Of a DNA stretch of 64,000 nt, positions 9,064-16,836 are shown one piece after another. Positions within the stretch are counted from its first letter, which is position 1; every line of letters starts with the position of its first letter. Below the pieces are notes generated by a model. The model had not been told where the DNA came from and did not search any database. It saw only the letters and a program-made list of their open reading frames with translations. The stretch is from Sphingobacterium spiritivorum (GTDB taxonomy: Bacteria; Bacteroidota; Bacteroidia; Sphingobacteriales; Sphingobacteriaceae), in the NCBI RefSeq assembly GCF_016725325.1, contig NZ_CP068083.1:4340001-4404000 (forward strand), in the 5' to 3' direction. Made by a program: the position numbers and the translations under genes.

Positions 9064-10056
9064 TCATACTTCTTTTCGTCGAGCCATAGCCTGAGCGATG
9101 ATGCTGGCTGCAATCAATTGTAAGGCATGGTAAAGCATAAGTGGTAACAATACGATTCCGGTGATGGTACTGTGCTGAAAGAGTACTTTTGACATGACGG
9201 TACCATGCACCAATGATTTTTTAGATCCACAAAATAAGACTGTAATACGATCTTCAGTTGAAAAGCCAAACAAGCGGCTGAGTAGGCCGACACAAAAGAA
9301 TACGGCAAAGAACAAAACCATCATCCCTGCTGCGAGTCCTATAAGTTCAAGGGCGGTGAAGCCCTCAAAAAGATGTTCGGAGAACGACTTGCAAAACGAC
9401 GTATAAATAATAGTAAGGATAATCGCCTGATCGAAATATTTGAGCTGTTTCTTATATTTCTCGGCAATGGCACCAAAACGGGCGTTTAGGCTGATACCGA
9501 TGATGACAGGCAACAGGACTTGAAGGACCAATTTGATGACGATATCACTCACATCAAAACTGCCTGTGGCTGAAGCGATGAACAGTCCAACCCATAGCGG
9601 CGTAACCACTACTCCGATCAGACTCGAAATACTGGCATTGAAAATAGCTGCCGGAATGTTGCCCTTGGCGATGGAAACCATGACTACGGAAGAAGAAACG
9701 GTGGACGGTAAAGCGGCCAGAAAAAATATACCCAACCAAAGTAGCTCGAAATCAGTGCCTATGAACAAAGGGCGGAATGCCAAAACGATAAGCGGAAAAA
9801 ACAAAAAGGTGGTCAACTGGACGACAATGTGCATTTTCCAGTTGGCAAGTCCAGTTTTTAGCTTCTCTAAGCTCAGTCGCACTCCATAAAACAAGAAAAT
9901 AAACGACACACCTACATTGGCAATCTGCTCCAGCGAGACAGGTTCCTTGATCATGCCCGGCTGGGGCAGAAAATAGGCCAGCAAGATCATGATGCCTATC
10001 ATTAACAAAAAACCGTCGAGACCTGCTCTACTTAATACTTCTAATAACTTCTTCAA
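9064..10056 (-). CDS. Bile acid:sodium symporter (SBF/PSE-like) family transporter
   Basis: A 330-residue inner-membrane protein with about ten hydrophobic segments, matching the SBF-like (YocS/DUF4137-type) carrier family; FCGSKKSLVHGTVMSKVLF near residues 275-293 is characteristic. It begins 18 bp after mesD, inside the riboswitch-led operon. The substrate is unknown; the context suggests import of a sulfur compound or methyl donor used for methionine synthesis, or export of a by-product (inference). Confidence 0.85.
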   Translation of the reverse strand: MKKLLEVLSRAGLDGFLLMIGIMILLAYFLPQPGMIKEPVSLEQIANVGVSFIFLFYGVRLSLEKLKTGLANWKMHIVVQLTTFLFFPLIVLAFRPLFIGTDFELLWLGIFFLAALPSTVSSSVVMVSIAKGNIPAAIFNASISSLIGVVVTPLWVGLFIASATGSFDVSDIVIKLVLQVLLPVIIGISLNARFGAIAEKYKKQLKYFDQAIILTIIYTSFCKSFSEHLFEGFTALELIGLAAGMMVLFFAVFFCVGLLSRLFGFSTEDRITVLFCGSKKSLVHGTVMSKVLFQHSTITGIVLLPLMLYHALQLIAASIIAQAMARRKEV

Positions 10057-10074
10057 TGTACTTTTAATATATTC

Positions 10075-11106
10075 TTAACCTTCAAATTCTTTACGGATGA
10101 TTTCTGCTCCTGCGCTTAAAGCACTTAACTTCCCGCTTGCCACATTTCGGGACAAAGGTGCCATGCCACAGTTTGTTGAAGGGTAAAGATTTTCGACATC
10201 AACGAACTCGAGGGTTCTGCGCAAGGTAGCCGCGACCTCTTCCGGTGTTTCGATAGAGTTGGTTGCTACATCGATTGCACCGACCATTACTTTTTTGCCA
10301 CGGACAAGTTCGATCAGATCAAACGGTACCTTCGAGTTATGGCACTCTAACGACACGATGTCAATATTGGATTTTTGGATTTTCGGGAAAATTTCTTCGT
10401 ATTGGCGCCACTCTGAACCCAAAGTCTTCTTCCAATCATTATTGGCCTTTATTCCATAGCCGTAGCAGATATGTACCGCAGTTTCGCAGTTCAAACCTTC
10501 ACTGGCTCTTTCCAGTGCTGCCATTCCCCAATCGTTAACCTCATCAAAGAACACATTAAATGCGGGTTCATCAAACTGGATAATGTCTACTCCTGCATCC
10601 TGCAGTTCCCTTGCTTCCTCATTGAGCAGTTTCGCAAATTCCCAGGCCAATTTTTCCCGGCTTTTGTAATGATCGTCAAACAGGGTATCCACCATGGTCA
10701 TCGGTCCCGGCAAGGCCCACTTTATAGGTTTATTGGTCAGTTTACGTAAAAATTTGGCATCTTCTACAAAAACTGCCTTTTGGCGTGCAACCTCAGCCAC
10801 CACTACAGGAACACTTGCATCGTAACGGTCGCGGATCTTTACGATTTTACGGTTTTCAAAATCTACACCGCTTAAATGCTCGATAAAAGTGGTTACGAAA
10901 TGCTGACGTGTTTGCTCACCATCGCTGATGATATCTATTCCAGCTAAATGCTGTTCCTGCAAAGCAATACGCAAGGCATCCTGCTTACCTTCCAGTAATT
11001 GATCGCCGTCTAATTTCCAGGGTGACCATAGTTTTTCGGGTGGCGCAAGCCAGGCAGGCTTGGGTAAACTTCCAACAATTGAGGTTGGTAATAATTTCTT
11101 GATCAT
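10075..11106 (-). CDS. mesD: Core methionine synthase, MesD type
   Basis: A 343-residue protein matching only the C-terminal catalytic half of cobalamin-independent MetE. Zinc-ligand candidates are His212 and Cys214 (VHICYGYG), a glutamate near 237, and Cys313 (STNCGMAP). It lacks the MetE N-terminal half that helps bind methyl-tetrahydrofolate. The pairing with a DUF1852 gene 25 bp upstream identifies it as MesD, a folate-independent methionine synthase reported to need its partner MesX; the methyl donor is not established. It lies downstream of a cobalamin riboswitch, consistent with use when B12-dependent MetH cannot work. Confidence 0.88.
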   Translation of the reverse strand: MIKKLLPTSIVGSLPKPAWLAPPEKLWSPWKLDGDQLLEGKQDALRIALQEQHLAGIDIISDGEQTRQHFVTTFIEHLSGVDFENRKIVKIRDRYDASVPVVVAEVARQKAVFVEDAKFLRKLTNKPIKWALPGPMTMVDTLFDDHYKSREKLAWEFAKLLNEEARELQDAGVDIIQFDEPAFNVFFDEVNDWGMAALERASEGLNCETAVHICYGYGIKANNDWKKTLGSEWRQYEEIFPKIQKSNIDIVSLECHNSKVPFDLIELVRGKKVMVGAIDVATNSIETPEEVAATLRRTLEFVDVENLYPSTNCGMAPLSRNVASGKLSALSAGAEIIRKEFEG

Positions 11107-11131
11107 AAAATAATTTTAGGTGCTGTATAAA

Positions 11132-12136
11132 TTAAAGAGGAAAATTGGCAGACCATTCTTCGAGCATATCCTGGTAAGGTTTGATGAAATGCTCTTCAGC
11201 ATATTTACCCTGTTCAATAGCAAGTCGGCTGCGCTCTACGCGGTCATATTCCACGCGAGTAAGTGAATAATCTTCGTGTTTAAGACTAGGTTGATAAATT
11301 TGCCCAGCCACTGAATTTGCATTGTAAATTTCAGGGCGATAAATCTTCTGGAATGTTTCCATCGTGCTGATGGAGCTGATTAGTCCAAGATCGGTATAAT
11401 CAGTAAGTAGATCTCCGGAATGATAAAAAGCCATGGGTGCCACACTGTTCTGAGGCATGAAAAAACGAACTTTTAAGCCCATTTTAGCGAAATATTCGTC
11501 GGTGAGTGAATACTGATCCTGCAGATACTCAAAACCCAGAACGGGATGCTGATAGTCCGTGCGGGTATAAGTTTTGTTGCTCGATACACTTAGACAAATG
11601 ATAGGTGACATTTTAAAGTGTTCTTTATAAGTGTCTGAACTCACAAAGCACTTATAAAGTTTTCCGTGCAAATCACCAAAATTTTCAGGGACAGTAAAAC
11701 TAGATTTATTTTTATTGTACTCGATCAATAAAACACTGAAATCGTAATCACGCACATACGAAGAAAAATTATTTCCGGCAATACCTTCGATATACTGGTT
11801 AGTCTTACGGTCAAAAATATTCGTCTTTAAAACTTCAATCATCGGCAGATCGTTACTCCCATTCTTATCATCAATACTCAACGTTACTGTGAGGATTTCA
11901 AGTTCTACCAGGTAACGATCAGCTTTAGGATTATCCAAATGAGCCAATGCATTGAATCGATTGTTAATCATATTTAAGGCATTGCGTAAGTTTTGCTGAC
12001 GATTATCTCCTCTAGCCAAGTTTGCAAAATTGGTTGTTAAACGCGTTTGACTTGCGGGGTGATAGTTTTCATCTAAACGAGTGCTCTTTAGCGTGAACAC
12101 AAAATCATTCTTGATGGCGTGCTGGATATTTTCCAT
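11132..12136 (-). CDS. mesX: DUF1852 putative oxygenase MesX
   Basis: A 334-residue soluble protein of the DUF1852 family, named MesX for its required partnership with MesD in folate-independent methionine synthesis. Features include the N-terminal FVFTLKSTRLDENYHPA and a conserved VRFFMPQNSVAPMAFYHSGDLL region. The oxygenase label is a literature proposal; I see no clear metal-binding motif. It is the first gene of the operon. The ATG at 12134-12136 follows a 10-bp hairpin and, further upstream, a cobalamin riboswitch. Confidence 0.88.
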   Translation of the reverse strand: MENIQHAIKNDFVFTLKSTRLDENYHPASQTRLTTNFANLARGDNRQQNLRNALNMINNRFNALAHLDNPKADRYLVELEILTVTLSIDDKNGSNDLPMIEVLKTNIFDRKTNQYIEGIAGNNFSSYVRDYDFSVLLIEYNKNKSSFTVPENFGDLHGKLYKCFVSSDTYKEHFKMSPIICLSVSSNKTYTRTDYQHPVLGFEYLQDQYSLTDEYFAKMGLKVRFFMPQNSVAPMAFYHSGDLLTDYTDLGLISSISTMETFQKIYRPEIYNANSVAGQIYQPSLKHEDYSLTRVEYDRVERSRLAIEQGKYAEEHFIKPYQDMLEEWSANFPL

Positions 12137-12142
12137 GTTGTT

Positions 12143-12176
12143 AACTTTTTAAATGGTTAATGATCATTAAAAAGTT
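12143..12176 (-). promoter_or_regulatory. Hairpin over the mesX translation start region
   Basis: AACTTTTTAA and TTAAAAAGTT form a perfect 10-bp stem with a 14-nt loop, ending 7 nt before the mesX start codon. It could be part of the riboswitch expression platform by blocking initiation; this is inferred from position alone. Confidence 0.4.
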
Positions 12177-12315
12177 CCTTGATAGTTCAGAATGCTTACA
12201 CAAAAAGAGGAGAGAAAGGCGTACGGCGTCTAAGGTACACCTAACAGGTAAAGGCACCTTGGAATATACGTTGATCTGTCCGACAACCTCTTTCGCGAAA
12301 GTATCGACCAATTCA

Positions 12316-12475
12316 GAAAAGGCAGGTATCCTGACTTGCAACCGTATTTACCGGCCTTCCCGCTTGCGCAGTGACCTTTTGTTGGCAAAACATTGATTTA
12401 CTTACAGTTGCGGGATAGCTCGTGATTTACACACGATTTCCTGTTAATTCACCGCTAAGTAAAACCTTTCCTGAT
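12316..12475 (-). promoter_or_regulatory. Cobalamin (B12) riboswitch
   Basis: Read on the minus strand, this leader holds the conserved blocks of the cobalamin aptamer in order: ACAGGAAATCGTGTG-TAAATCACGAGC, TATCCCGCAACTGTA, GGTCACTGCGC, GCGGGAAGGCC and the B12 box AGTCAGGATACCTGCC (12321-12336). It lies 180 bp before mesX and in the same sense. Binding of adenosyl- or related cobalamin would be expected to lower expression of the mesX-mesD-transporter-OYE operon. Any short reading frames across this stretch are not genes. Confidence 0.95.
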
Positions 12476-12514
12476 CGTTGAAATATGTAAAGAACCAGAG
12501 TATTTAACTCGAGA

Positions 12515-12546
12515 CAAAGTTACAAAAACAGTTATTAAAGCTGAAA
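12515..12546 (-). promoter_or_regulatory. Predicted promoter of the mesX operon
   Basis: On the minus strand a -7 element TAACTTTG (12515-12522) lies 20 nt downstream of TTTC (12543-12546), one base off the -33 consensus. Transcription would begin near 12508, just before the riboswitch aptamer. Confidence 0.55.
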
Positions 12547-12646
12547 TACCTTTATAACTTCAGTAAAAATTACTTTAATTAGCATTTTTGTAAAACTTTT
12601 ATGCTGTTTATTATTATCTTTATACCTTCTAAAAGTAAATTATGCT

Positions 12647-13108
12647 ATGGCGCAATTGGATGAGATCGATCTAAAGCTGTTAAAAATACTGGCAAATGAC
12701 TCCAGTTGTACAATCAAGGAACTGGCTACACAGGTTAGCCTGTCGCCTTCACCGGTCGTACAGCGTGTAAAACGTTTGGAAACTAATGGTTATATCAAAA
12801 AGTATATCGCGCTATTGGATCCTGAAAAGTTCAATCAGGGATTTATAGTATTATGCAATATCAAACTTAAGCAACATGACCGTAAGATCGGCCATAGCTT
12901 TGTAGAAGATATTTTAAAGATCGATGAGGTGGTTGAGTGCTATAACATATCAGGCGATTACGATTTCTTTCTAAAAGTATTTGCCAAAGACATGAAACAT
13001 TATCAGGACTTTGTATTCAATAAACTTGGCTCGGTAGAGAGCATCGGAAGTACGCACAGTACCTTTGTGATGGCCGAGATCAAGAATACCAATAATATCA
13101 GTATATAA
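12647..13108 (+). CDS. Lrp/AsnC-family transcriptional regulator
   Basis: A 153-residue regulator with an N-terminal helix-turn-helix (DEIDLKLLKILANDSSCTIK, then LATQVSLSPSPVVQRVKRLE) and a C-terminal RAM/AsnC ligand-binding domain (residues ~65-150, with VECYNISGDYDFFLKVFAKDM). Lrp-type proteins sense amino acids. It is transcribed divergently from the riboswitch-led methionine synthase operon, so it may respond to methionine and act on that operon or on itself; this is inferred from position. Confidence 0.92.
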   Translation: MAQLDEIDLKLLKILANDSSCTIKELATQVSLSPSPVVQRVKRLETNGYIKKYIALLDPEKFNQGFIVLCNIKLKQHDRKIGHSFVEDILKIDEVVECYNISGDYDFFLKVFAKDMKHYQDFVFNKLGSVESIGSTHSTFVMAEIKNTNNISI

Positions 13109-13317
13109 CGGGGACAGGACTGCCGTCATCATCGAGGCCAAGAGCCTCCAACTTTCCGAAATCATTGATATAGGCGAATACCAAGAGATCAAAAAAGACT
13201 GTGAAGCCAAAATCAGCAAGGTCGAACCACAGAGGAAAAAAAAAAAATGAAAAAACTATAAAAAAAGCCTTGGAGAACCTTAGGAACATCATTTGGCTGC
13301 ATGAGTAAAGGAGCCGA
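13109..13317 (+). pseudogene. Possible serine-recombinase C-terminal remnant
   Basis: Without a start codon, one frame reads IIEAKSLQLSEIIDIGEYQ then EIKKDCEAKISKVE, and a second frame after a poly-A run reads TIKKALENLRNIIWLHE. These resemble the coiled C-terminal end of large serine recombinases found in Bacteroidota mobile elements. The poly-A tract at 13239-13249 and stop codons show it is not functional. The identification is weak; it may simply be non-coding. Confidence 0.25.
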
Positions 13318-13352
13318 ATTAACCTACATGAAAGTCAAGGAGTTACAAAATA

Positions 13353-13396
13353 AAAAAACCGGAAATAAAGGTTTAAAAAACTCTATTTCCGGTTTT
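13353..13396 (-). terminator. Terminator of tRNA-Leu
   Basis: AAAACCGGAAATA and TATTTCCGG-TTTTTTTA (minus-strand reading) form a strong hairpin followed by a T run directly after the tRNA-Leu 3' end. Confidence 0.8.
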
Positions 13397-13397
13397 G

Positions 13398-13477
13398 TAC
13401 CCAGAGCCGGGATCGAACCGGCACGGTTTCCCACTAGTGTTTGAGACTAGCGCGTCTACCAATTCCGCCATCTGGGC
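13398..13477 (-). tRNA. tRNA-Leu (CAA)
   Basis: The minus strand folds as a tRNA with acceptor GCCCAGA/TCTGGGT, D-arm GGCGGAATTGGTAGAC, anticodon stem CTAGT/ACTAG around loop CTCAAAC (anticodon CAA), a short variable arm and T-arm GCCGGTTCGATCCCGGC. Discriminator A; the CCA end is not encoded. Confidence 0.93.
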
Positions 13478-13587
13478 GTTTTCTTTACTGGTCTCCATTG
13501 TTTGGAGTGATGCAAAGGTAGATATTCTCCTGATATTTGCAAAATAAAAATAACGAATAATGCTAAATACACTGATTATGAAGCCAA

Positions 13588-13989
13588 TTAATTTTCGCCT
13601 TTCTCTTGCATGTTTTGCTGATGTCTCCTTCCCCATGCTTCTAATTGTTTTATGATAGGAAGCAGCTCCATCCCGATCGCTGTAAGTTCATATTCTACTC
13701 TGGGAGGTACTTCAGCATAAACAGTTCTTTTGACCAATCCGTTTTCTTCCATTTTACGTAATTGCAACGTCAGCATGCGCTCTGTAATCGCAGGCATTCG
13801 TTTCCGCAGTTGCCCGAAACGCATTTTCCCGTTTTCGAGATAACAGCATATAGCAATAGTCCATTGTCCTCCGATAAGATTAGCGGCATATATTTCCGGA
13901 CATTCTTCGATCAAAGCTCTTTTATTCTCGTAGTTGGTCGATGTTTCTTTTATTTTGGTCATACTTACATTTTTGTTTGTACCATACAA
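13588..13989 (-). CDS. HxlR-family transcriptional regulator
   Basis: A 133-residue HxlR winged-helix protein. The family core CPEIYAANLIGGQWTIAICC, the recognition stretch KRMPAITERMLTLQLRKMEE and EYELTAIGMELLPIIKQLEAWG are clear. It is divergent from the NAD(P)H oxidoreductase gene 67 bp away, its likely target. It has the conserved Cys just before the first helix, as in thiol-sensing members of the family. Confidence 0.9.
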   Translation of the reverse strand: MYGTNKNVSMTKIKETSTNYENKRALIEECPEIYAANLIGGQWTIAICCYLENGKMRFGQLRKRMPAITERMLTLQLRKMEENGLVKRTVYAEVPPRVEYELTAIGMELLPIIKQLEAWGRRHQQNMQEKGEN

Positions 13990-14056
13990 ATAGATGCTAA
14001 TATACCATTTTGTATGTATACTATGTAAGTTTGTGTTTTAATAAAAATATATTGTT

Positions 14057-14593
14057 ATGACTAAAACACTGATTATTGTTATTCATCCGGATTTGAGCAA
14101 TTCAACAATTAACAAACGATGGATGGAAGAATTAAGCAAATATCCGGAAAACTATACTGTACATGACCTGTATGGTACGTATCCGGATGAGCAAATCGAT
14201 ATCGCACGTGAACAAGCTTTACTTTCCGGATACGATCGTATTATTTTTCAATTTTGTTTCTACTGGTTCAATTGTCCTCCCCTTTTCAAAAAATGGCTGG
14301 ATGTTGTACTGACACATGGCTGGGCATATGGCCGGAATAGCGGTTACCAATTGGCTGGTAAAAAGATTGCACTTGCGATTACAGCAGGTATAGAAGAGCA
14401 GGATTTCAGTGCTGAAGGAAGGTATAAATATAGCTTACAAGAACTCACAACTCCATTTGAAATTACTTTTCAATATATACATGCAGACTACCGTCCTCTT
14501 TTTGCTTTTTATGGTGCGCAACATCATGGTGCGACAGAACGCTTAGAGCAAAGTGCACTTGATTATATCGAATTTATTAATCAACTGGTTTAG
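14057..14593 (+). CDS. NAD(P)H dehydrogenase (quinone)-like flavodoxin-fold oxidoreductase
   Basis: A 178-residue flavodoxin-like protein of the MdaB/KefF/DT-diaphorase superfamily. The FMN/FAD-site motif IIVIHPDLSNSTIN at the N-terminus and the central FQFCFYWFNCPPLFKKWLDVV plus GWAYG are typical. It likely reduces quinones with NAD(P)H in the cytoplasm. It is divergent from an HxlR regulator and overlaps by 4 bp with the end of a convergent VOC gene. Confidence 0.88.
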   Translation: MTKTLIIVIHPDLSNSTINKRWMEELSKYPENYTVHDLYGTYPDEQIDIAREQALLSGYDRIIFQFCFYWFNCPPLFKKWLDVVLTHGWAYGRNSGYQLAGKKIALAITAGIEEQDFSAEGRYKYSLQELTTPFEITFQYIHADYRPLFAFYGAQHHGATERLEQSALDYIEFINQLV

Positions 14594-15045
14594 AAAGAGA
14601 CCGCCTTAATAAATTCAATGACTTCACCATTCGGACTATACACGAGGCCATTGTTTACTGTAACGGTTTTCTCTGTATTTTTAAGGTCGATTTGCCATAC
14701 TTCTTTACTCAATGGTTTGGCGCCATATGATATCGCTTGCTGCATAGCTGCAGCTACATCTTTCACCATAAAGCAGATATGTAAGAGTGCATTCTCAACA
14801 TATTCTTCTTCAGGATTTCTTTTACGGCCCTGCGTCGGTATATCCGCATGTTTATCACAAATTTCAAGATAATAATCCATGCCACTATGATAAAGCATAA
14901 TACACATTTCCAGTTTAAACTCAGGAAGAGACCAGTGATGTACTTCTTCAAATCCAAACTGCTTATAAAATGTGACTGTCTCTGTGATGTTTTGTGCTTT
15001 GATGCAGACATGATGAAAGCGAATGATATTTTCCTTTAATTCCAT
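14590..15045 (-). CDS. VOC (glyoxalase/dioxygenase) family protein
   Basis: A 151-residue vicinal-oxygen-chelate fold protein. It starts RFHHVCIKAQNITETVTFY, shows HICFMVKDVAAAMQQA in the second half, and ends with SPNGEVIEFIKAV; the two His and the Glu of these three segments are the expected metal ligands. The substrate is unknown. It is divergent from a third HxlR regulator and converges with the quinone-reductase-like gene. Confidence 0.85.
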   Translation of the reverse strand: MELKENIIRFHHVCIKAQNITETVTFYKQFGFEEVHHWSLPEFKLEMCIMLYHSGMDYYLEICDKHADIPTQGRKRNPEEEYVENALLHICFMVKDVAAAMQQAISYGAKPLSKEVWQIDLKNTEKTVTVNNGLVYSPNGEVIEFIKAVSF

Positions 15046-15116
15046 ATTTAACTTTTTGATGAATCAAAGTTAAAAGCTAATTTGTGTCTATAAAAGAACT
15101 TACAAAATTGTTAGTA

Positions 15117-15449
15117 ATGCGTAAAGAATCATCCGCAAATCTGGAAAATGAAACAATTTTAAGAGACTACTGTCAGGCTATGAAAACCTTACAACTCTTT
15201 AACGGGAGATGGAAAATATCGATTCTGTTTGCAACACGGGTTTCAGTAAAGACTTATACCGAACTACGGTCTCTGCTGTCTAATGTCAGCGACCGTATGC
15301 TTGCCAAACAGCTGAATGAACTGATTAAGGATGGCTTACTGCAAAAGGAGAAAACCAAAACGACTTCTTCTTACAGCCATACTTTACGTGGTCAGAAGAT
15401 CTGTAAGTTACTGGAGCAGTTACGGACATTTGAAGAGGAAAAATCTTAG
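15117..15449 (+). CDS. HxlR-family transcriptional regulator
   Basis: A 110-residue HxlR-type winged-helix protein, with FNGRWKISILFA, LLSNVSDRMLAKQLNELIKDGLL and a shortened C-terminus. I use the ATG at 15117; a GTG at 15084 would add 11 residues. The conserved Cys before the first helix is present (LRDYCQAMKTL). It is divergent from the VOC gene, its likely target. Confidence 0.85.
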   Translation: MRKESSANLENETILRDYCQAMKTLQLFNGRWKISILFATRVSVKTYTELRSLLSNVSDRMLAKQLNELIKDGLLQKEKTKTTSSYSHTLRGQKICKLLEQLRTFEEEKS

Positions 15450-15483
15450 TACTGCTTTGTGAAAGTCAGTCTTATAAAACACA

Positions 15484-15520
15484 AATAAGCCTCCGGTGAA
15501 AATTCGAAGGCTTATTTTAT
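15484..15520. terminator. Bidirectional terminator
   Basis: AATAAGCCT and AGGCTTATT form a hairpin flanked by A- and T-rich sequence between the convergent HxlR and icd genes, so it can serve both strands. Confidence 0.75.
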
Positions 15521-15563
15521 AGGATTCAGAATCCTTTATTTAATGCTAAAGCTTGTTTTAATA

Positions 15564-16826
15564 TTATAATTTCTCTATAATCTTATCTGCAAATTCACTG
15601 GTTTTGACCAATGTCGCATCTGTCATCAGATTATAGAAATCGACTGTTACTGTTTTTTCACGGATAGTCTGAGAAAGCGCCTGAATAATTGCATCTGCAG
15701 CTTCCTGCCAGCCCATATACTCCAGCATCATAACCCCGCTTAGAATAACAGAAGATGGGTTCATTGTATTAGTATTTGCAAATCTTGGGGCAGTTCCATG
15801 AGTAGCTTCAAATACAGCATGACCTGTAGCGTAATTTATATTCGCCCCTGGCGCAATACCGATTCCACCAACTATAGCTGCCAGTGCATCAGAGATGTAA
15901 TCACCATTCAGATTAAGGGTAGCTACGACAGCGTAATCTCTTGGATTGAGCAGGATCTGTTGTAAAAAATTATCTGCAATAACATCTTTTATAATGATTT
16001 TACCTGCTGTTTCAGCCGCTTTCTGTTCCTCATTGGCTGCCTGTTCGCCTTTTTCAGCTTTTGTACGTTCCCATTGTCCCCAGGTATAGGTCTGATCTGC
16101 AAACTCTTTTTCGGCTACTTCGTATCCCCAGTTTTTGAATGCCCCTTCGGTATATTTCATGATATTACCTTTGTGTACCAGAGCAACAGATTTACGGTTT
16201 TGTTCAATAGCAAAATGAATAGCAGCACGGATCAGGCGTTTGGACCCCTCTTCAGAAACCAGCTTTATACCTACACCGGTTGTGTCAGAAAAATTATAGT
16301 CTACCTTAAGTTCCGTTTTTAAATAATTCTGTATTTGATGGGCTTCCGGTGTTCCTGCAGCAAATTCGATTCCTGCATATATATCCTCTGTATTTTCACG
16401 GAAGATAACCATATCTACATATTCCGGATGTTTGACCGGAGAAGGAACTCCTTCATACCATTTGGTCGGTCTCTGACACACATACAAATCCAGATCTTTG
16501 CGAAGAGCGACATTCAGAGAGCGTATTCCTCCACCTACAGGTGTGGTAAGCGGTCCTTTGATACCTACAAGATATTCCTTAAGGATATTTAATGTTTCCT
16601 GAGGCAGCCATTCTCCTGTCTGCTCAAATGCTTTTTCTCCGGCTAGTACTTCTTTCCACTCGATTTGTCTCTGACCTGAATATGCTTTTGCAATGGCGCT
16701 ATCAAATACACGAACTGCAGCTTTCCATATATCCGGACCTATACCATCTCCGATAATAAATGGAATAACAGGTTTGTCCGGAACTTGTAACTGGCCTTTC
16801 GGGTCTTTAGTGATTTTACTACTCAT
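15564..16826 (-). CDS. icd: NADP-dependent isocitrate dehydrogenase
   Basis: A 420-residue isocitrate dehydrogenase of the bacterial Icd type, converting isocitrate to 2-oxoglutarate. Seen are FIIGDGIGPDIW (residues ~23-34), the substrate loop GGGIRSLNVALRKDLDLYVC with the phosphorylatable-type Ser, SPVKHPEYVDMVIFRENTED, and the C-terminal ATHGTAPRFAN. Length matches E. coli Icd. The 10-bp gap to the upstream antiporter gene suggests cotranscription. Confidence 0.96.
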   Translation of the reverse strand: MSSKITKDPKGQLQVPDKPVIPFIIGDGIGPDIWKAAVRVFDSAIAKAYSGQRQIEWKEVLAGEKAFEQTGEWLPQETLNILKEYLVGIKGPLTTPVGGGIRSLNVALRKDLDLYVCQRPTKWYEGVPSPVKHPEYVDMVIFRENTEDIYAGIEFAAGTPEAHQIQNYLKTELKVDYNFSDTTGVGIKLVSEEGSKRLIRAAIHFAIEQNRKSVALVHKGNIMKYTEGAFKNWGYEVAEKEFADQTYTWGQWERTKAEKGEQAANEEQKAAETAGKIIIKDVIADNFLQQILLNPRDYAVVATLNLNGDYISDALAAIVGGIGIAPGANINYATGHAVFEATHGTAPRFANTNTMNPSSVILSGVMMLEYMGWQEAADAIIQALSQTIREKTVTVDFYNLMTDATLVKTSEFADKIIEKL

Positions 16827-16836
16827 GTGCTTTCGT

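Noticed and set aside
9533..9889. 118-codon plus-strand frame across the SBF transporter gene
   Set aside because: Antisense shadow; low-complexity Thr/Ser/Lys composition.
12160..12396. Short frames on both strands over the cobalamin riboswitch
   Set aside because: The region is explained by conserved riboswitch blocks; the frames have no family resemblance.
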